NCBI RefSeq assembly: GCF_002209355.2
Contig: NZ_CP106855.1
Span: 1,922,001 to 1,986,000 of the forward strand
Source: Bdellovibrio sp. SKB1291214
GTDB lineage: Bacteria; Bdellovibrionota; Bdellovibrionia; Bdellovibrionales; Bdellovibrionaceae
Length of the DNA stretch: 64,000 nucleotides
Reading direction: 5' to 3'
In this document: one piece after another, positions 8,369 through 16,745 of the stretch
How the letters are laid out: every line of letters begins with the position of its first letter
How positions within the stretch are numbered: the stretch's first letter is position 1
Position numbers and translations under genes: made by a program
Notes under the pieces: model-generated
What the model was told of the DNA's origin: nothing
The model's input: only the letters and a program-made list of their open reading frames with translations
Databases searched by the model: none

Positions 8369-9049
8369 CTAAGCAGCTTTTTTCTTATAGACCGTTCGTT
8401 GCATTTCAACGATGGCGCTGGTGATGGCAAATTCGCTGGCGTTGGCCAAGTGATTGAACTCTAAACCGATAACCATGTCGTCGCCTTGCACACGCAAATT
8501 CTTAACGAAGCCTTGTACCGGAATTGGATCACGATCACCTAAAAAGATGACGGCTTCCACGCGGTCATCCAAACGCATTGTTGGCATGTCAGCAGTGGAA
8601 AGAACGGCACAACCTTCTGTTGAAAGGTCGATCAGACGCAAATTCGTATTGAAACTTGCTTGGTTTAAAGTCGCGATCATACAGTCCGCTTGAAAGCCGG
8701 TGGGCAGGGTGTAACGGAAGTTTTTACGTCTTTGTAAGTGAAAGACATCTTTGATCGTCAGGTTTACGCCGCCTTCAAACGGAATGCCTGTCGCTTCAAA
8801 CATATACTTTTCATTATTCACGCGGAAATAACATGTCAGAACTTTACTAAAAGAAAATTTAAAGTTTCCGCCATCTGTGATGATGCACTGGATTTGGCCG
8901 GCATTATTCATCGATACGGCGTTGACGTGTTCGCTTTCGTCTTCGGAACCTTTAACAAGAATAGCTCCTTCGATGGCAGTCAACTGCTCGAACAAGTATT
9001 TCTTTTGTTGGCCGTCGTTGACGGCTTTGAATACAACAACTGGTCCCAT
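8369..9049 (-). CDS. PilZ-domain c-di-GMP receptor protein
   Basis: 226 residues. The N-terminal half (to ~105) is a YcgR-N-like beta domain; the C-terminal half is PilZ, with the c-di-GMP-binding QRRKNFRY motif (R...R) near residue 107 and DLSTEGCAV (the [D/N]xSxxG motif) near 145, then VIGLEFNHL. Such proteins link c-di-GMP to motility, adhesion or secretion. The start is ATG at 9049; a GTG three bases earlier overlaps the upstream stop, so the two genes are translationally coupled. The upstream partner is a cyclic-nucleotide-binding protein, suggesting both belong to one nucleotide-second-messenger output. Confidence 0.88.
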   Translation of the reverse strand: MGPVVVFKAVNDGQQKKYLFEQLTAIEGAILVKGSEDESEHVNAVSMNNAGQIQCIITDGGNFKFSFSKVLTCYFRVNNEKYMFEATGIPFEGGVNLTIKDVFHLQRRKNFRYTLPTGFQADCMIATLNQASFNTNLRLIDLSTEGCAVLSTADMPTMRLDDRVEAVIFLGDRDPIPVQGFVKNLRVQGDDMVIGLEFNHLANASEFAITSAIVEMQRTVYKKKAA

Positions 9050-9051
9050 CA

Positions 9052-10203
9052 CTAAGCCGCGCTGACCAGTTTATGGCCGCACTCTCCACAGAATTTAGCT
9101 CCGGCAACAACCTCAGATTTACACTGAGGGCACTCAGGGCCGTTTGATTTCTTCTTAGGTTTTTCTTCTTTTTCGTTCAAATCTACGTATCCGCGTTCAT
9201 TCCATTTATCGATCTCACGAAGCATTTTCCAGCTTTGCAGCATCGAACGGAATTCTTTGATTTCGAATTGCAATAATACGCCGGCACCCACTGTACGGCG
9301 CTTCATAAAGATCCCTTTACCTTCCAGGCGAGTGAAGTGATCGTTATTTAAAGCAAAGCCTAACTCGTTGGTGCAGTAATCAGAAAATTTAGCAAATTCG
9401 ACGCTGGTCACGCCGAAACGGTCCACATCCGGTGAATCACCAGTGACTTTCAAAAGACCATCCAGCAGGTTTAAACATACTTCATCCACGCGAAGAAGTT
9501 CCGACTTACCAGCACCTTTAAAGTAGTAATATTGGAAGAATTCAAAGAACGCTTCCACCAGGCCTAAATCCAAGAAATGAACTTTCTGGATTTCGTCAGC
9601 TCCTTCTGGATTGTCTGCAGGTTTGCCCATTTCATACAAAGCCAGTTTTTGCTTCACCAGGATATTGATCACTTGCTCAACACGCTTTGGACTTTCACCA
9701 AATACACGTTGCGCGTATTGTTTCATCATCGTCCATTCAACAACGATACGGCCTTTTAAAACCTCTTTATCGCCCTTGTGGTTGGCAGTATGAAAGACGG
9801 CACCAAATGCTTTCGCAACTTGGTCTTCAGGACATGGGGAAGAATCTTTTTCAAGCTTAGCAGAACGAACTTCGTTCACACCCATACGCAAACGTTCTGC
9901 CAGTGATTTGATGATCACTTTCAACATTTGCGGAGCGCCTTCGTACATCTGCTTTAATGTATCAACTGGGATTTCTAAAACCTTTGTTTCAGCAGTTGCG
10001 ATCGCAGCTGTAGGATGAGTTTGTGCACCTAAAATCACTTGGTCACCCAGGAAGTGTGATGGCCCCAATTGAAAGAACTCAACGTTCTTTTTTCCGCGGA
10101 TTAAGCACTGTGAAGCGCCTCCGGATTGGATCAGATAAACAGAGGTGATTTTATCTCCATCTTTAAAGATGACTTCGCCTTTTTTAAAGCTTTTCACTGA
10201 CAT
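9052..10203 (-). CDS. Cyclic-nucleotide-binding domain protein with C-terminal zinc ribbon
   Basis: 383 residues. Residues ~1-115 are a CRP-like cNMP-binding domain (KKGEVIFKDGDKITSVYLIQSG, FFQLGPSHFLGDQVI, VLEIPVDTLKQM). The middle, residues ~125-330, is helical with winged-helix-like segments but no clear CRP HTH signature. The end is a double CxxC zinc ribbon (CPQCKSEV...FCGECGH, ~358-376). This is not a standard CRP/FNR regulator, where the domain would be followed by a short HTH. Role unknown; it probably senses a nucleotide and acts through protein contacts. It is the first gene of an operon with a PilZ protein. A FliA-like -10 lies about 35 bases before the start. Confidence 0.8.
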   Translation of the reverse strand: MSVKSFKKGEVIFKDGDKITSVYLIQSGGASQCLIRGKKNVEFFQLGPSHFLGDQVILGAQTHPTAAIATAETKVLEIPVDTLKQMYEGAPQMLKVIIKSLAERLRMGVNEVRSAKLEKDSSPCPEDQVAKAFGAVFHTANHKGDKEVLKGRIVVEWTMMKQYAQRVFGESPKRVEQVINILVKQKLALYEMGKPADNPEGADEIQKVHFLDLGLVEAFFEFFQYYYFKGAGKSELLRVDEVCLNLLDGLLKVTGDSPDVDRFGVTSVEFAKFSDYCTNELGFALNNDHFTRLEGKGIFMKRRTVGAGVLLQFEIKEFRSMLQSWKMLREIDKWNERGYVDLNEKEEKPKKKSNGPECPQCKSEVVAGAKFCGECGHKLVSAA

Positions 10204-10237
10204 AGCTCACTCCTCTAGGACATTTTCTCAGTAAGTG

Positions 10238-10264
10238 TTATCGGCTTAAGCACCGCCAACATTG
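10238..10264 (-). promoter_or_regulatory. Possible FliA (sigma-28) promoter for the cNMP/PilZ operon
   Basis: On the minus strand, GCCGATAA at 10245-10238 is an exact match to the FliA -10 consensus. The expected TAAA 15 bases further upstream is CAAT, only a partial match. The predicted start would be about 25-30 bases before the start codon at 10203. A GAGGAG ribosome site (GGAGTGAGCTATG context) follows. Confidence 0.4.
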
Positions 10265-10605
10265 AGGAGCCTAAGGAGTGACTATGGTCTAGTTTCGAGT
10301 TGGATTTTGATCTCTTCACTAACACCAAGTCGACCCATTCTGAGCCAGTGGAAAATTTGCGAATGTCGTTGAGGTTTCGGTGGTCAAAGGATCGTCGTTA
10401 ATAACGGGTACGACTTGATTCGCGGGGCTGGTTGGGAAAAAAGCAGGGGCAGAATACACAAAGCAGCGGTCAGTCTCATTCAGTTCCTCCAGGGGGCAGG
10501 ATTCAAAAGGCCCTCAGTTCTGTCCAGATCAGAAAAATTATAGGATCTATAAGTAAATGCCGGGGTGGGATTGCTGTTGGCGCGGGTTTCCGCTATAAAA
10601 AGGCC
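10265..10605. other. Non-coding gap before the HNH gene
   Basis: An in-frame TTG at 10432 would extend the HNH protein upstream, but the extension has low-complexity and basic residues and no family resemblance, so I treat it as untranslated. No strong hairpin or promoter is evident apart from the FliA-like site for the opposite strand at its left edge. Confidence 0.5.
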
Positions 10606-10956
10606 ATGGATTATTTCTTCAGCGCAGCCCCTGAGGCTCACCAGAAAAAGGAAAAAGCGAAAGCTCGCGAGCTTCGTCAAAGCCAATGGTGGAGACAGGA
10701 ACTTGGCAAAGGTCTTTGTTATCACTGCGGGGAAAAGTTTAAAGCAGCCGAATTGACGATGGATCATTTAATTCCCATCGCCCGCGGAGGCAAATCCACT
10801 AAGAATAATTGCGTTCCCTCTTGTAAGGAGTGCAATAACAAAAAGGGCTATAAAACCCGTGCAGAAATGGCTATGGATGAGCTAAAAAACAGCTCTCCGT
10901 CTACCGAAATCTCCCCTGAAATAGGCGTGTCTGAAACCCCTGAATCCGAAGACTAA
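10606..10956 (+). CDS. HNH endonuclease
   Basis: 116 residues. The HNH domain runs from about residue 36: CYHCGEKF (C38, C41), TMDHLIPIARGGKS (His in DH near 54), then NNCVPSCKECNNKKG, whose CxxC pair supplies the structural zinc. The N-terminal 35 residues are helical and basic. The ATG at 10606 has AAAAGG 5-6 bases upstream, so I prefer it over an in-frame TTG at 10432. HNH proteins of this size are nucleases in phage packaging, restriction or housekeeping; no phage genes surround it. Its stop overlaps by 4 bases the stop of the convergent gene. Confidence 0.82.
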   Translation: MDYFFSAAPEAHQKKEKAKARELRQSQWWRQELGKGLCYHCGEKFKAAELTMDHLIPIARGGKSTKNNCVPSCKECNNKKGYKTRAEMAMDELKNSSPSTEISPEIGVSETPESED

Positions 10957-11606
10957 ATTTTCCCTGTCTTAGCGCCGCGACCGTGATCGCGAATCAGTGT
11001 CATAGCACCCGCAAAATCATCGCCTTTCCAGAGGGGAATCAGCCATTCTATTTCAGAAATGCATACCAGATTTTCCAAGCTGGCTTTTTCCTGAATAGCC
11101 TGAATTCCGAGGCCGGGAGCCATGCGAATAGGGGGTTTTTGCCCCCAAAATTCCATGACTTTTTCCGTGGTTTTTTGGTGGTCTTTAGGAGCTCTTTCAT
11201 ACAGGTGATACCATTTTCTGCAGGCCAGATCTTCAAAGGTATAAGTGGTGTTTTCTAAAATACTGAAGGAACGAAAGATTTGGATATGATTTATCCCGTA
11301 CATTTCGATGAAATGGTCGGGCTCGATCAGGGATAAATCATCCTGTTTCACCGTCAGACCCAGGATTTCTAAAGCGGCTTTCACCATATGAGCATTGTCT
11401 GTCAGGGAGCCATCTTGCTTATGCACACGGGAACAGATCTCGCTATACAATCGAATGTTATCAACCACTGCTTGTTGTTCGTCATTTGAAAGCAAAGAAA
11501 AATAGGGCAGTAGGGGATCAGCATAGGCCCTAAATACAATGCCTTCCTCTTCCAGAAGATCAGTTAATGCCTGTGCGTAATAGCGAAACAGAGCCTGCAA
11601 TGTCAT
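10953..11606 (-). CDS. Unknown protein, paralogue of the next gene upstream
   Basis: 217 residues, cytoplasmic, no known domain that I recognise. It aligns along its whole length with the 223-residue protein encoded just upstream: shared elements are LTDLLE.EGI..R.YA.P, ALSDN/SLTDN, DDHLIE..., HLFRS..I.E..(S/T)YTFEDL.CR.W.HLYER, and a C-terminal ...E.LIP..KGD. The shared YTFEDLCCR-like and HLYER core suggests a conserved small-domain fold. The pair probably arose by tandem duplication. Function is unknown; the two genes are separated by 7 bases and likely cotranscribed. Confidence 0.75.
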   Translation of the reverse strand: MTLQALFRYYAQALTDLLEEEGIVFRAYADPLLPYFSLLSNDEQQAVVDNIRLYSEICSRVHKQDGSLTDNAHMVKAALEILGLTVKQDDLSLIEPDHFIEMYGINHIQIFRSFSILENTTYTFEDLACRKWYHLYERAPKDHQKTTEKVMEFWGQKPPIRMAPGLGIQAIQEKASLENLVCISEIEWLIPLWKGDDFAGAMTLIRDHGRGAKTGKI

Positions 11607-11613
11607 GGATTTA

Positions 11614-12285
11614 TTATGGCTTCACAAACTGCGGAATGGTATCTGGATTCCAATTAATTACAATAGTGAGAACCGCCTCGATAGAATCACCTTTAAAGAT
11701 GGGGATGAGATACTTTGTTTCGACAATGTAGATAAGCTTTTCTAAGGTGTCTTTTTCAACAATACGCATGGGACCATGATCCGCGAGCATAATTGTTGGA
11801 TTTGTTTGCAGGAAAAATTCAGTAGCCAGTTGGACGATCTTTGCTTGTGCCTCTGCCGGGCGTTCATAAAGGTGGAACCATTGACGGCAGCAGAGGTCTT
11901 CGAAGGTATAGCTGCTCATTTCAAAGATGTTTAAAGAGCGGAATAAATGCATGCCATTTTTGTTGTAGATCTCGATCAGGTGATCATCGTTCATCAACAT
12001 CAAATCTTCAGAACGGGCGTTTAAACCTGTTACATGCAGGAAGGTTTCAATGGCTAGGCGGTTATCACTCAGCGCGCCGTGATTTTCTTTTACTTTAACG
12101 CAGGCAAGTACATACATCTTCACGCGCGCCAAAACATCTTGTTGCTCGTCGGGGGTCAGGCGACAGAAATGGATAAGATTTGGATTGGCGTAAGGACGAA
12201 GGAATATACCTTCACCCTCGAGCAAATCGGTGAATGATTCCGCAAGCTTTTTGAAAGTCGCCTGCGGGGATTCGAAATAGTTCAT
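11614..12285 (-). CDS. Unknown protein, paralogue of the downstream gene
   Basis: 223 residues, predicted cytoplasmic, related to its neighbour over the whole length (see that entry). Distinct local features are LLEGEGIFLRPYANPN, FEMSSYTFEDLCCRQWFHLYE and YLIPIFKGDSIEAVL. No catalytic motif or nucleotide-binding motif is seen. The start at 12285 is preceded by GCAGGCATT with no strong Shine-Dalgarno site. It is divergent from the topoisomerase VI operon across a ~220-base gap. Confidence 0.75.
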   Translation of the reverse strand: MNYFESPQATFKKLAESFTDLLEGEGIFLRPYANPNLIHFCRLTPDEQQDVLARVKMYVLACVKVKENHGALSDNRLAIETFLHVTGLNARSEDLMLMNDDHLIEIYNKNGMHLFRSLNIFEMSSYTFEDLCCRQWFHLYERPAEAQAKIVQLATEFFLQTNPTIMLADHGPMRIVEKDTLEKLIYIVETKYLIPIFKGDSIEAVLTIVINWNPDTIPQFVKP

Positions 12286-12506
12286 AATGCCTGCATTCTA
12301 AAACGTACAAGATGGCTTTACTAAACAAACTTTTTACTAGTCGCCATGTATTCAAACAAGGGTTATTACAAATGTTAGGCTCGCATTCGAAAGCTATGTC
12401 GCGATGTGTTGAGTCTTTGGTCTTGATTTGTCCACTCGCGTTGAGACTAAGCTATCAAAGTCATTGTATTAAAATTCGTTAACATCGTTATAAGGACTAA
12501 GCGACT

Positions 12507-14294
12507 GTGAGCAAAATTACTAAAAGTAGTACAGCTGAATATTTTGCTAAAAACCTCCAACAAGTCGGGTTCTCTTCTCCTTTAAAAGCCGTTCTAACGA
12601 CTTTAAAAGAAGCAGTAGATAACTCGTTGGATGCTTGTGAATCTTCCGGCATTTTGCCTGATTTGTTAGTAGAAATTTCGAAAGTTGGAGCTGGTTCAAC
12701 TAAAAATACTGATTTAATTCGCATCGTTGTCGAAGACAACGGTCCCGGAATCGAGGGCGAGGATCTTGCCAAAGTTTACGGGGAATATCTTGCCTCTTCT
12801 AAGTTCGGTCGCGGTCAATGTTCTCGTGGTCAACAAGGTATCGGTATCTCCGCCGCTACGACTTGGGCGCAGATGACGAATGCTCGTGGTGTGAGCGTTG
12901 TTTCTAAAACAAAGAAAATGCGTAAAGCGATTTCGGCGCAAGTCGATGTCGATATCAAATCCAATACGGGCGTTGTTAAGAACAAAGAGTCTATGGATTG
13001 GGATCGCGAACACGGAACACGCGTTGAATTCATCCTTGATGGACGTATTCAGTTGAACGGTGATGGCGGTATTTTGACTTATATCGAGGGCACAATCCTT
13101 GTGAACCCTCATATGACAATCACATACAAATTGAACGACGCTGACTTCGTTACTGTGACTCGTGTAAGCACTGAAGTTCCTAAGGTTCCAGAGGCTTCTT
13201 TACCGCATCCGCATACGTTTAAACTGGGTGAATTTATCACTCATGCCACGTTGTTCGGTAAAACGACATTGTCTAAGTTTTTGAAGACCGGTTTCTCTCG
13301 TATTTCAGATCAATCTATTTCTGATTTCGTAAAAAAAGGTCTTCCAAAAAACCTTCTTGAAAAGCCTCTGACATCTTTGTCTGAAGAGGACTTTAAAAAG
13401 GTATTCCAGGCAGTTCAAAACACAGACTTGATGGCACCTTCGACGAAGTCCGTTTTGACGGTAGGGGAAGAAGCTCTTTCTAAATCGATCACTCGTTTAG
13501 GTGAGATCGACTTTTTCGCTGTTGTGACTCGTAAACCGACTATTTGTGACTTTAAACCTGTGGTTGTCGAAGTTGCATTGGCGCGTTTCAAGGACCGCAA
13601 TCAACAAAACGATTCTCCGGTAACACTTCTTCGTTTCGCCAACCGTGTACCACTTCAGTTCGACAAGTCGGGCTGTGCGATCACTTGGGCGATCGAATCC
13701 GTAAACTGGAAAACATATGGCTTGGGGCAGCCTAAAGACTCTTTGCCACTAGGTCCTTATATCTTTGCGATTTCTATCGTTTCTCCGTTCATCAAATTTA
13801 AAAATGCCTCGAAAGAAACTATCGATGCATCGGAAGAGTTGGTGGCAGAGATTCGCTTGGCATTGATCCAAGCAGGTCAAAAACTTTCTCGTCACATCAA
13901 AAAAGAAGTGAAAGAAGCTGACCTTGAAAGAAAATTGGCACACATCGAGCAATTCGGTCCGATCCTTGTAGAAGGCTTGGCAAGAATTATCAATGCACCC
14001 GAATCTCGTAAGAAAAGGGCTGAAGAAGGTTTGAAAAAACTATTGGGCCGTGATTCTGAAGAGGCGATGGCAGACCTTGAAGCAGCTGAATCTAAACTTT
14101 TGGCGCAAAAACAGCGTGAAAAGAAAAAAGGTATCGATCATGGAGATGAAGAAGAAGTCGACGTGATTTCTTCTGAAGACTTGGTTGATGAAGCTTCGGA
14201 GCCTCAAGGCACTAAAAAAACTACGACGAAAAAAGCAGTCGGCACTCAAAAAGCCACAGCTACGACTAAGAAAACGACTGGGAAAAAAGCGTAA
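12507..14294 (+). CDS. top6B: DNA topoisomerase VI subunit B
   Basis: 595 residues, GHKL ATPase subunit. Seen motifs: LKEAVDNSLDAC (ATP-Mg Glu and Asn near 35 and 39), VVEDNGPGIEG (~74-84) and GRGQCSRGQQGIGIS (~101-115); later an H2TH-like and transducer region (~210-480) with VALARFKDRNQQND and LLRFANRVPL. Topo VI B binds ATP and gates the double-strand passage made by subunit A. The C-terminus (~545-595) is a Lys/Thr/Ala-rich basic tail after an acidic stretch, not part of the archaeal core, and may bind DNA. GTG start with TAAGGA 10 bases before. Stop overlaps the subunit A start by one base (TAATG). Confidence 0.95.
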   Translation: MSKITKSSTAEYFAKNLQQVGFSSPLKAVLTTLKEAVDNSLDACESSGILPDLLVEISKVGAGSTKNTDLIRIVVEDNGPGIEGEDLAKVYGEYLASSKFGRGQCSRGQQGIGISAATTWAQMTNARGVSVVSKTKKMRKAISAQVDVDIKSNTGVVKNKESMDWDREHGTRVEFILDGRIQLNGDGGILTYIEGTILVNPHMTITYKLNDADFVTVTRVSTEVPKVPEASLPHPHTFKLGEFITHATLFGKTTLSKFLKTGFSRISDQSISDFVKKGLPKNLLEKPLTSLSEEDFKKVFQAVQNTDLMAPSTKSVLTVGEEALSKSITRLGEIDFFAVVTRKPTICDFKPVVVEVALARFKDRNQQNDSPVTLLRFANRVPLQFDKSGCAITWAIESVNWKTYGLGQPKDSLPLGPYIFAISIVSPFIKFKNASKETIDASEELVAEIRLALIQAGQKLSRHIKKEVKEADLERKLAHIEQFGPILVEGLARIINAPESRKKRAEEGLKKLLGRDSEEAMADLEAAESKLLAQKQREKKKGIDHGDEEEVDVISSEDLVDEASEPQGTKKTTTKKAVGTQKATATTKKTTGKKA

Positions 14295-15457
14295 TGGCAA
14301 AATTACTTAGCGTTCGCGAACTAAAAATTGATATTCCTAAAGAGGCTCGCATCTTGGCTGACAAGATGTTGAAAGATCTTGAGTCTTCTAAGCGTCCTGT
14401 ATTGGAAGCGGTTAAGACTTCATTGGACAACTCTTTGTACAACTCTAAAGTGGGTTACTTAACTCCGGGTGATAAAGTTGTTCGTACGGAACTAAATGTT
14501 TCGTCGGTACAAAAACTAGCTCGTGTGGTTTTCGTTCTTGAAATTCTTTTGAACAACTTGGAAATCGGCTCTGTAAATACCAAGCGTGAGCTTTATTACA
14601 TGTGCAAAGGTTTGATCAAAGGGAACTCTCGCTTGAAACCCTTGGATTTCGATGATCAATCTGAGTCAGATTCTATCATCGACTTTATCGGTGACATGCT
14701 TGAGGTCTACCGTGAGGAATTGAACTGTTTCGCCAATGATCGTGGTGGACAAACATATTCTCAACAATTGATCGTGACTGAAACTTTGAACGATGGTGAT
14801 AAAGCCGTTGTTGATCTTTCGACTCTGGGTACGTCTCCGTTCCAGCCTAAAAATAAACCACAAGCTTTGAAATTGAAGGCGAAAAAGAAAATCGATTTCT
14901 GCTTGATCGTAGAATCTGAAGGTACGGCGAATACGCTGGTATCAATGGGTTTCACGAAACGTAACAACTGTATCGTGATGGGTGCTCAAGGGGTTCCATC
15001 GAACGGTGTGCGTGGTTGGTCAAAATTGATTCAGGACGAACTAGATGTTCCGATGTATTTCTTCGGAGATCTCGATGCGTACACAATGCAAAATATCTTC
15101 CGTACATTGAAAGCGGGTTCTGCGGCATCTTTGATCCGTAACTCTAACTTCTCTGCACCGAATGTTAGATTCTTGGGTGTATTGCCTGAAGACGTTAAAA
15201 AGTACGATCTTCCTCACTATAAAGTGAAAGAATCCGATCCGGCTGAAGCACGTGCTTTGAAAAAAGCCAAAGATGCTTTGGAAAACGATCCGTTCTTCTT
15301 AGATAAAAAGAACAAAAACCTGGCGGACATCCTGCGCTGGTTGATCAAAGAAAAGATTCGTTGTGAGCAACAATCTTACTTCTCGGTAGATCCCAAAGAT
15401 CCTATCAAGACAGAAAAATTGATCTTGGAAAAAATCAAACGCGGTTCTTACGTTTAG
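14294..15457 (+). CDS. top6A: DNA topoisomerase VI subunit A (Spo11-like)
   Basis: 387 residues, typical for the subunit. The winged-helix catalytic region has TKRELYYM (Tyr at 101 and 102; the second aligns with the active Tyr of Spo11-type proteins). The Toprim domain has LIVESEG (Glu 207/209) and YFFGDLDAYT (DxD at 259-261) for Mg. It makes a transient double-strand break, using the B subunit's ATPase. Type IIB enzymes are chiefly archaeal and plant, with scattered bacterial copies, so the operon is notable. Overlaps top6B by one base, so the pair is translationally coupled. Confidence 0.95.
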   Translation: MAKLLSVRELKIDIPKEARILADKMLKDLESSKRPVLEAVKTSLDNSLYNSKVGYLTPGDKVVRTELNVSSVQKLARVVFVLEILLNNLEIGSVNTKRELYYMCKGLIKGNSRLKPLDFDDQSESDSIIDFIGDMLEVYREELNCFANDRGGQTYSQQLIVTETLNDGDKAVVDLSTLGTSPFQPKNKPQALKLKAKKKIDFCLIVESEGTANTLVSMGFTKRNNCIVMGAQGVPSNGVRGWSKLIQDELDVPMYFFGDLDAYTMQNIFRTLKAGSAASLIRNSNFSAPNVRFLGVLPEDVKKYDLPHYKVKESDPAEARALKKAKDALENDPFFLDKKNKNLADILRWLIKEKIRCEQQSYFSVDPKDPIKTEKLILEKIKRGSYV

Positions 15458-15487
15458 ACATCGTAATCTTTGAAGCCGCTGTGGAGC

Positions 15488-15624
15488 CTTTACCTGGCTC
15501 CTTAGCTCAAACAGTCCTCGCTCTGTTAATTGAGCGGGGATTTTGTTTTTCAGGGGTTCGATGTTTTTCATTGTGCATTAACTTGCTCTTTTTTGCTGCG
15601 GAACTCGCACGGAGCCAGGTAAAG
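15488..15624. repeat. Inverted-repeat-bounded segment after top6A
   Basis: CTTTACCTGGCTCC at 15488-15501 and its perfect complement at 15611-15624 enclose about 109 bases, including the terminator hairpin at 15515-15540. The architecture (14-base perfect arms around a segment with its own hairpin) resembles the element at 6244-6328, though the sequences differ. Confidence 0.5.
15515..15550 (+). terminator. Intrinsic terminator of the top6 operon
   Basis: Arms TCCTCGCTC at 15515-15523 and GAGCGGGGA at 15532-15540 pair (one G-T), followed directly by TTTTGTTTTT. It lies about 60 bases past the top6A stop. Confidence 0.75.
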
Positions 15625-15673
15625 TCTCCCCATCGGCTTCAAAGACGAAGCCCATCCTTCATGGAGATGGAAG

Positions 15674-16216
15674 ATGTTTCGTGCTGTTATTGCGACTCTA
15701 CTTTTAAGCTCACAAATTGCCTGCGCACATTTCTTAGCGGATTCGTCTTACAAAACTCCACCGGTGCCGTATGAAGGTACCGAGTTGGATTTTTATTCTA
15801 CAAAAAATCCCTATGGCGAGTTTTCTAATTTCGCGAACTATCCGATTTTTGTCGATAACGAGTGGTGGCCGACAAGCGAGCACTACTATCAAGCACACAA
15901 ATACCAAACACCTGAACTCATAAAATGGGTGCAAGACGCACCGAATGCAATGGAGGCCGCTAATCGTGGTCGCGATGCGAATGTTCCAAAACGTGCTGAT
16001 TGGGATGACGTAAAAGACGGCTTCATGGAAAAAGCTGTGGTTGATAAATTCACTCGTCACGAGAAATTGAAAACTTTGCTGTTATCAACGGGCAGTGCGC
16101 GCATTTTCGAACACACTAAGAATGATTGCTACTGGGCTGATTGCGGTGATCGCACGGGTAAAAATAAATTGGGTCTGTTGCTTGAAAAAGTTCGCGAGTC
16201 TTTGCGCGCTCAATAG
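15674..16216 (+). CDS. Exported NADAR-family protein (YbiA-like)
   Basis: 180 residues. A hydrophobic N-terminus (MFRAVIATLLLSSQIACA, cleavage near ACA/HF) precedes a NADAR domain from ~38: YSTKNPYGEFSNFANYP, WWPTSEHYYQAHKY (Glu near 69), then RGRDANV...DWDD, and an end YWADCGDRTGKNKLG. NADAR proteins act on ADP-ribose or riboflavin derivatives, in the cytoplasm in known cases (YbiA/RibX). A secretion signal on this domain is unexpected. The signal lacks a clear -3 Leu for a lipobox, so I read it as a type-I signal. GGAGA upstream of the ATG supports the start. Confidence 0.8.
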   Translation: MFRAVIATLLLSSQIACAHFLADSSYKTPPVPYEGTELDFYSTKNPYGEFSNFANYPIFVDNEWWPTSEHYYQAHKYQTPELIKWVQDAPNAMEAANRGRDANVPKRADWDDVKDGFMEKAVVDKFTRHEKLKTLLLSTGSARIFEHTKNDCYWADCGDRTGKNKLGLLLEKVRESLRAQ

Positions 16217-16231
16217 TGTGTTGGAGTTTTT

Positions 16232-16693
16232 ATGAAAAAGTATTTCATCGTTGGATTGTTTTTGGTTTTAGCTGGTTGCGCCTCTAAAGAACAAAAAGAA
16301 GTTAAAAATAATTTGGAATATCTAAACGGCAAAACTTACGGTGTTGATCCGGGTGGTGTAAAGGATGCTCGCACGGGCAGTGTCTATGATTTAACGGGTA
16401 TTCCTGTAACTGGAACTAAAAATCAAACGACACGCATTCGTGGAACTTTGATGCAAGGAGAAGGCATCACGGCGACGCCACTTAAATACACAAAAGTTAG
16501 ACTGCTTGATGACGATGGTGTGACAGTGGGCGAAGCGACTTCTGATATTCAAGGTAAATTTATTTTGTCGGGAATTTTCTTTAATGGTCATTACACAGTG
16601 GATGTGGCCTCTTCAAAATTCAGTGGTGCTACTCGTGTGTATGTGAACAGTTATGATCAAGAGATCACGGTTCACGTAAAGCCCGCTCAGTAA
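16232..16693 (+). CDS. Lipoprotein with carboxypeptidase-regulatory-like beta domain
   Basis: 153 residues with a clear lipobox (LVLAGC, Cys near 16). After a linker the mature part has IRGTLMQGEG, KVRLLDDDGVTVGEATSDIQGKF and a final HYTVDVASSKFSGATRVYV, typical of a carboxypeptidase regulatory / Cna-B-like beta-sandwich. Located 15 bases after the NADAR gene, so likely cotranscribed. The next gene is a paralogue. Function is probably structural or binding in the envelope; not known. Confidence 0.8.
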   Translation: MKKYFIVGLFLVLAGCASKEQKEVKNNLEYLNGKTYGVDPGGVKDARTGSVYDLTGIPVTGTKNQTTRIRGTLMQGEGITATPLKYTKVRLLDDDGVTVGEATSDIQGKFILSGIFFNGHYTVDVASSKFSGATRVYVNSYDQEITVHVKPAQ

Positions 16694-16745
16694 TCAGTGA
16701 CGCGTCATTGCTACCAAAAGTAAAGCCTTGCCTTAAGATGGTCCT

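Noticed and set aside
10432-10605. Upstream extension of the HNH gene from TTG
   Set aside because: The extension has no family resemblance, and an ATG at 10606 has a good ribosome site.
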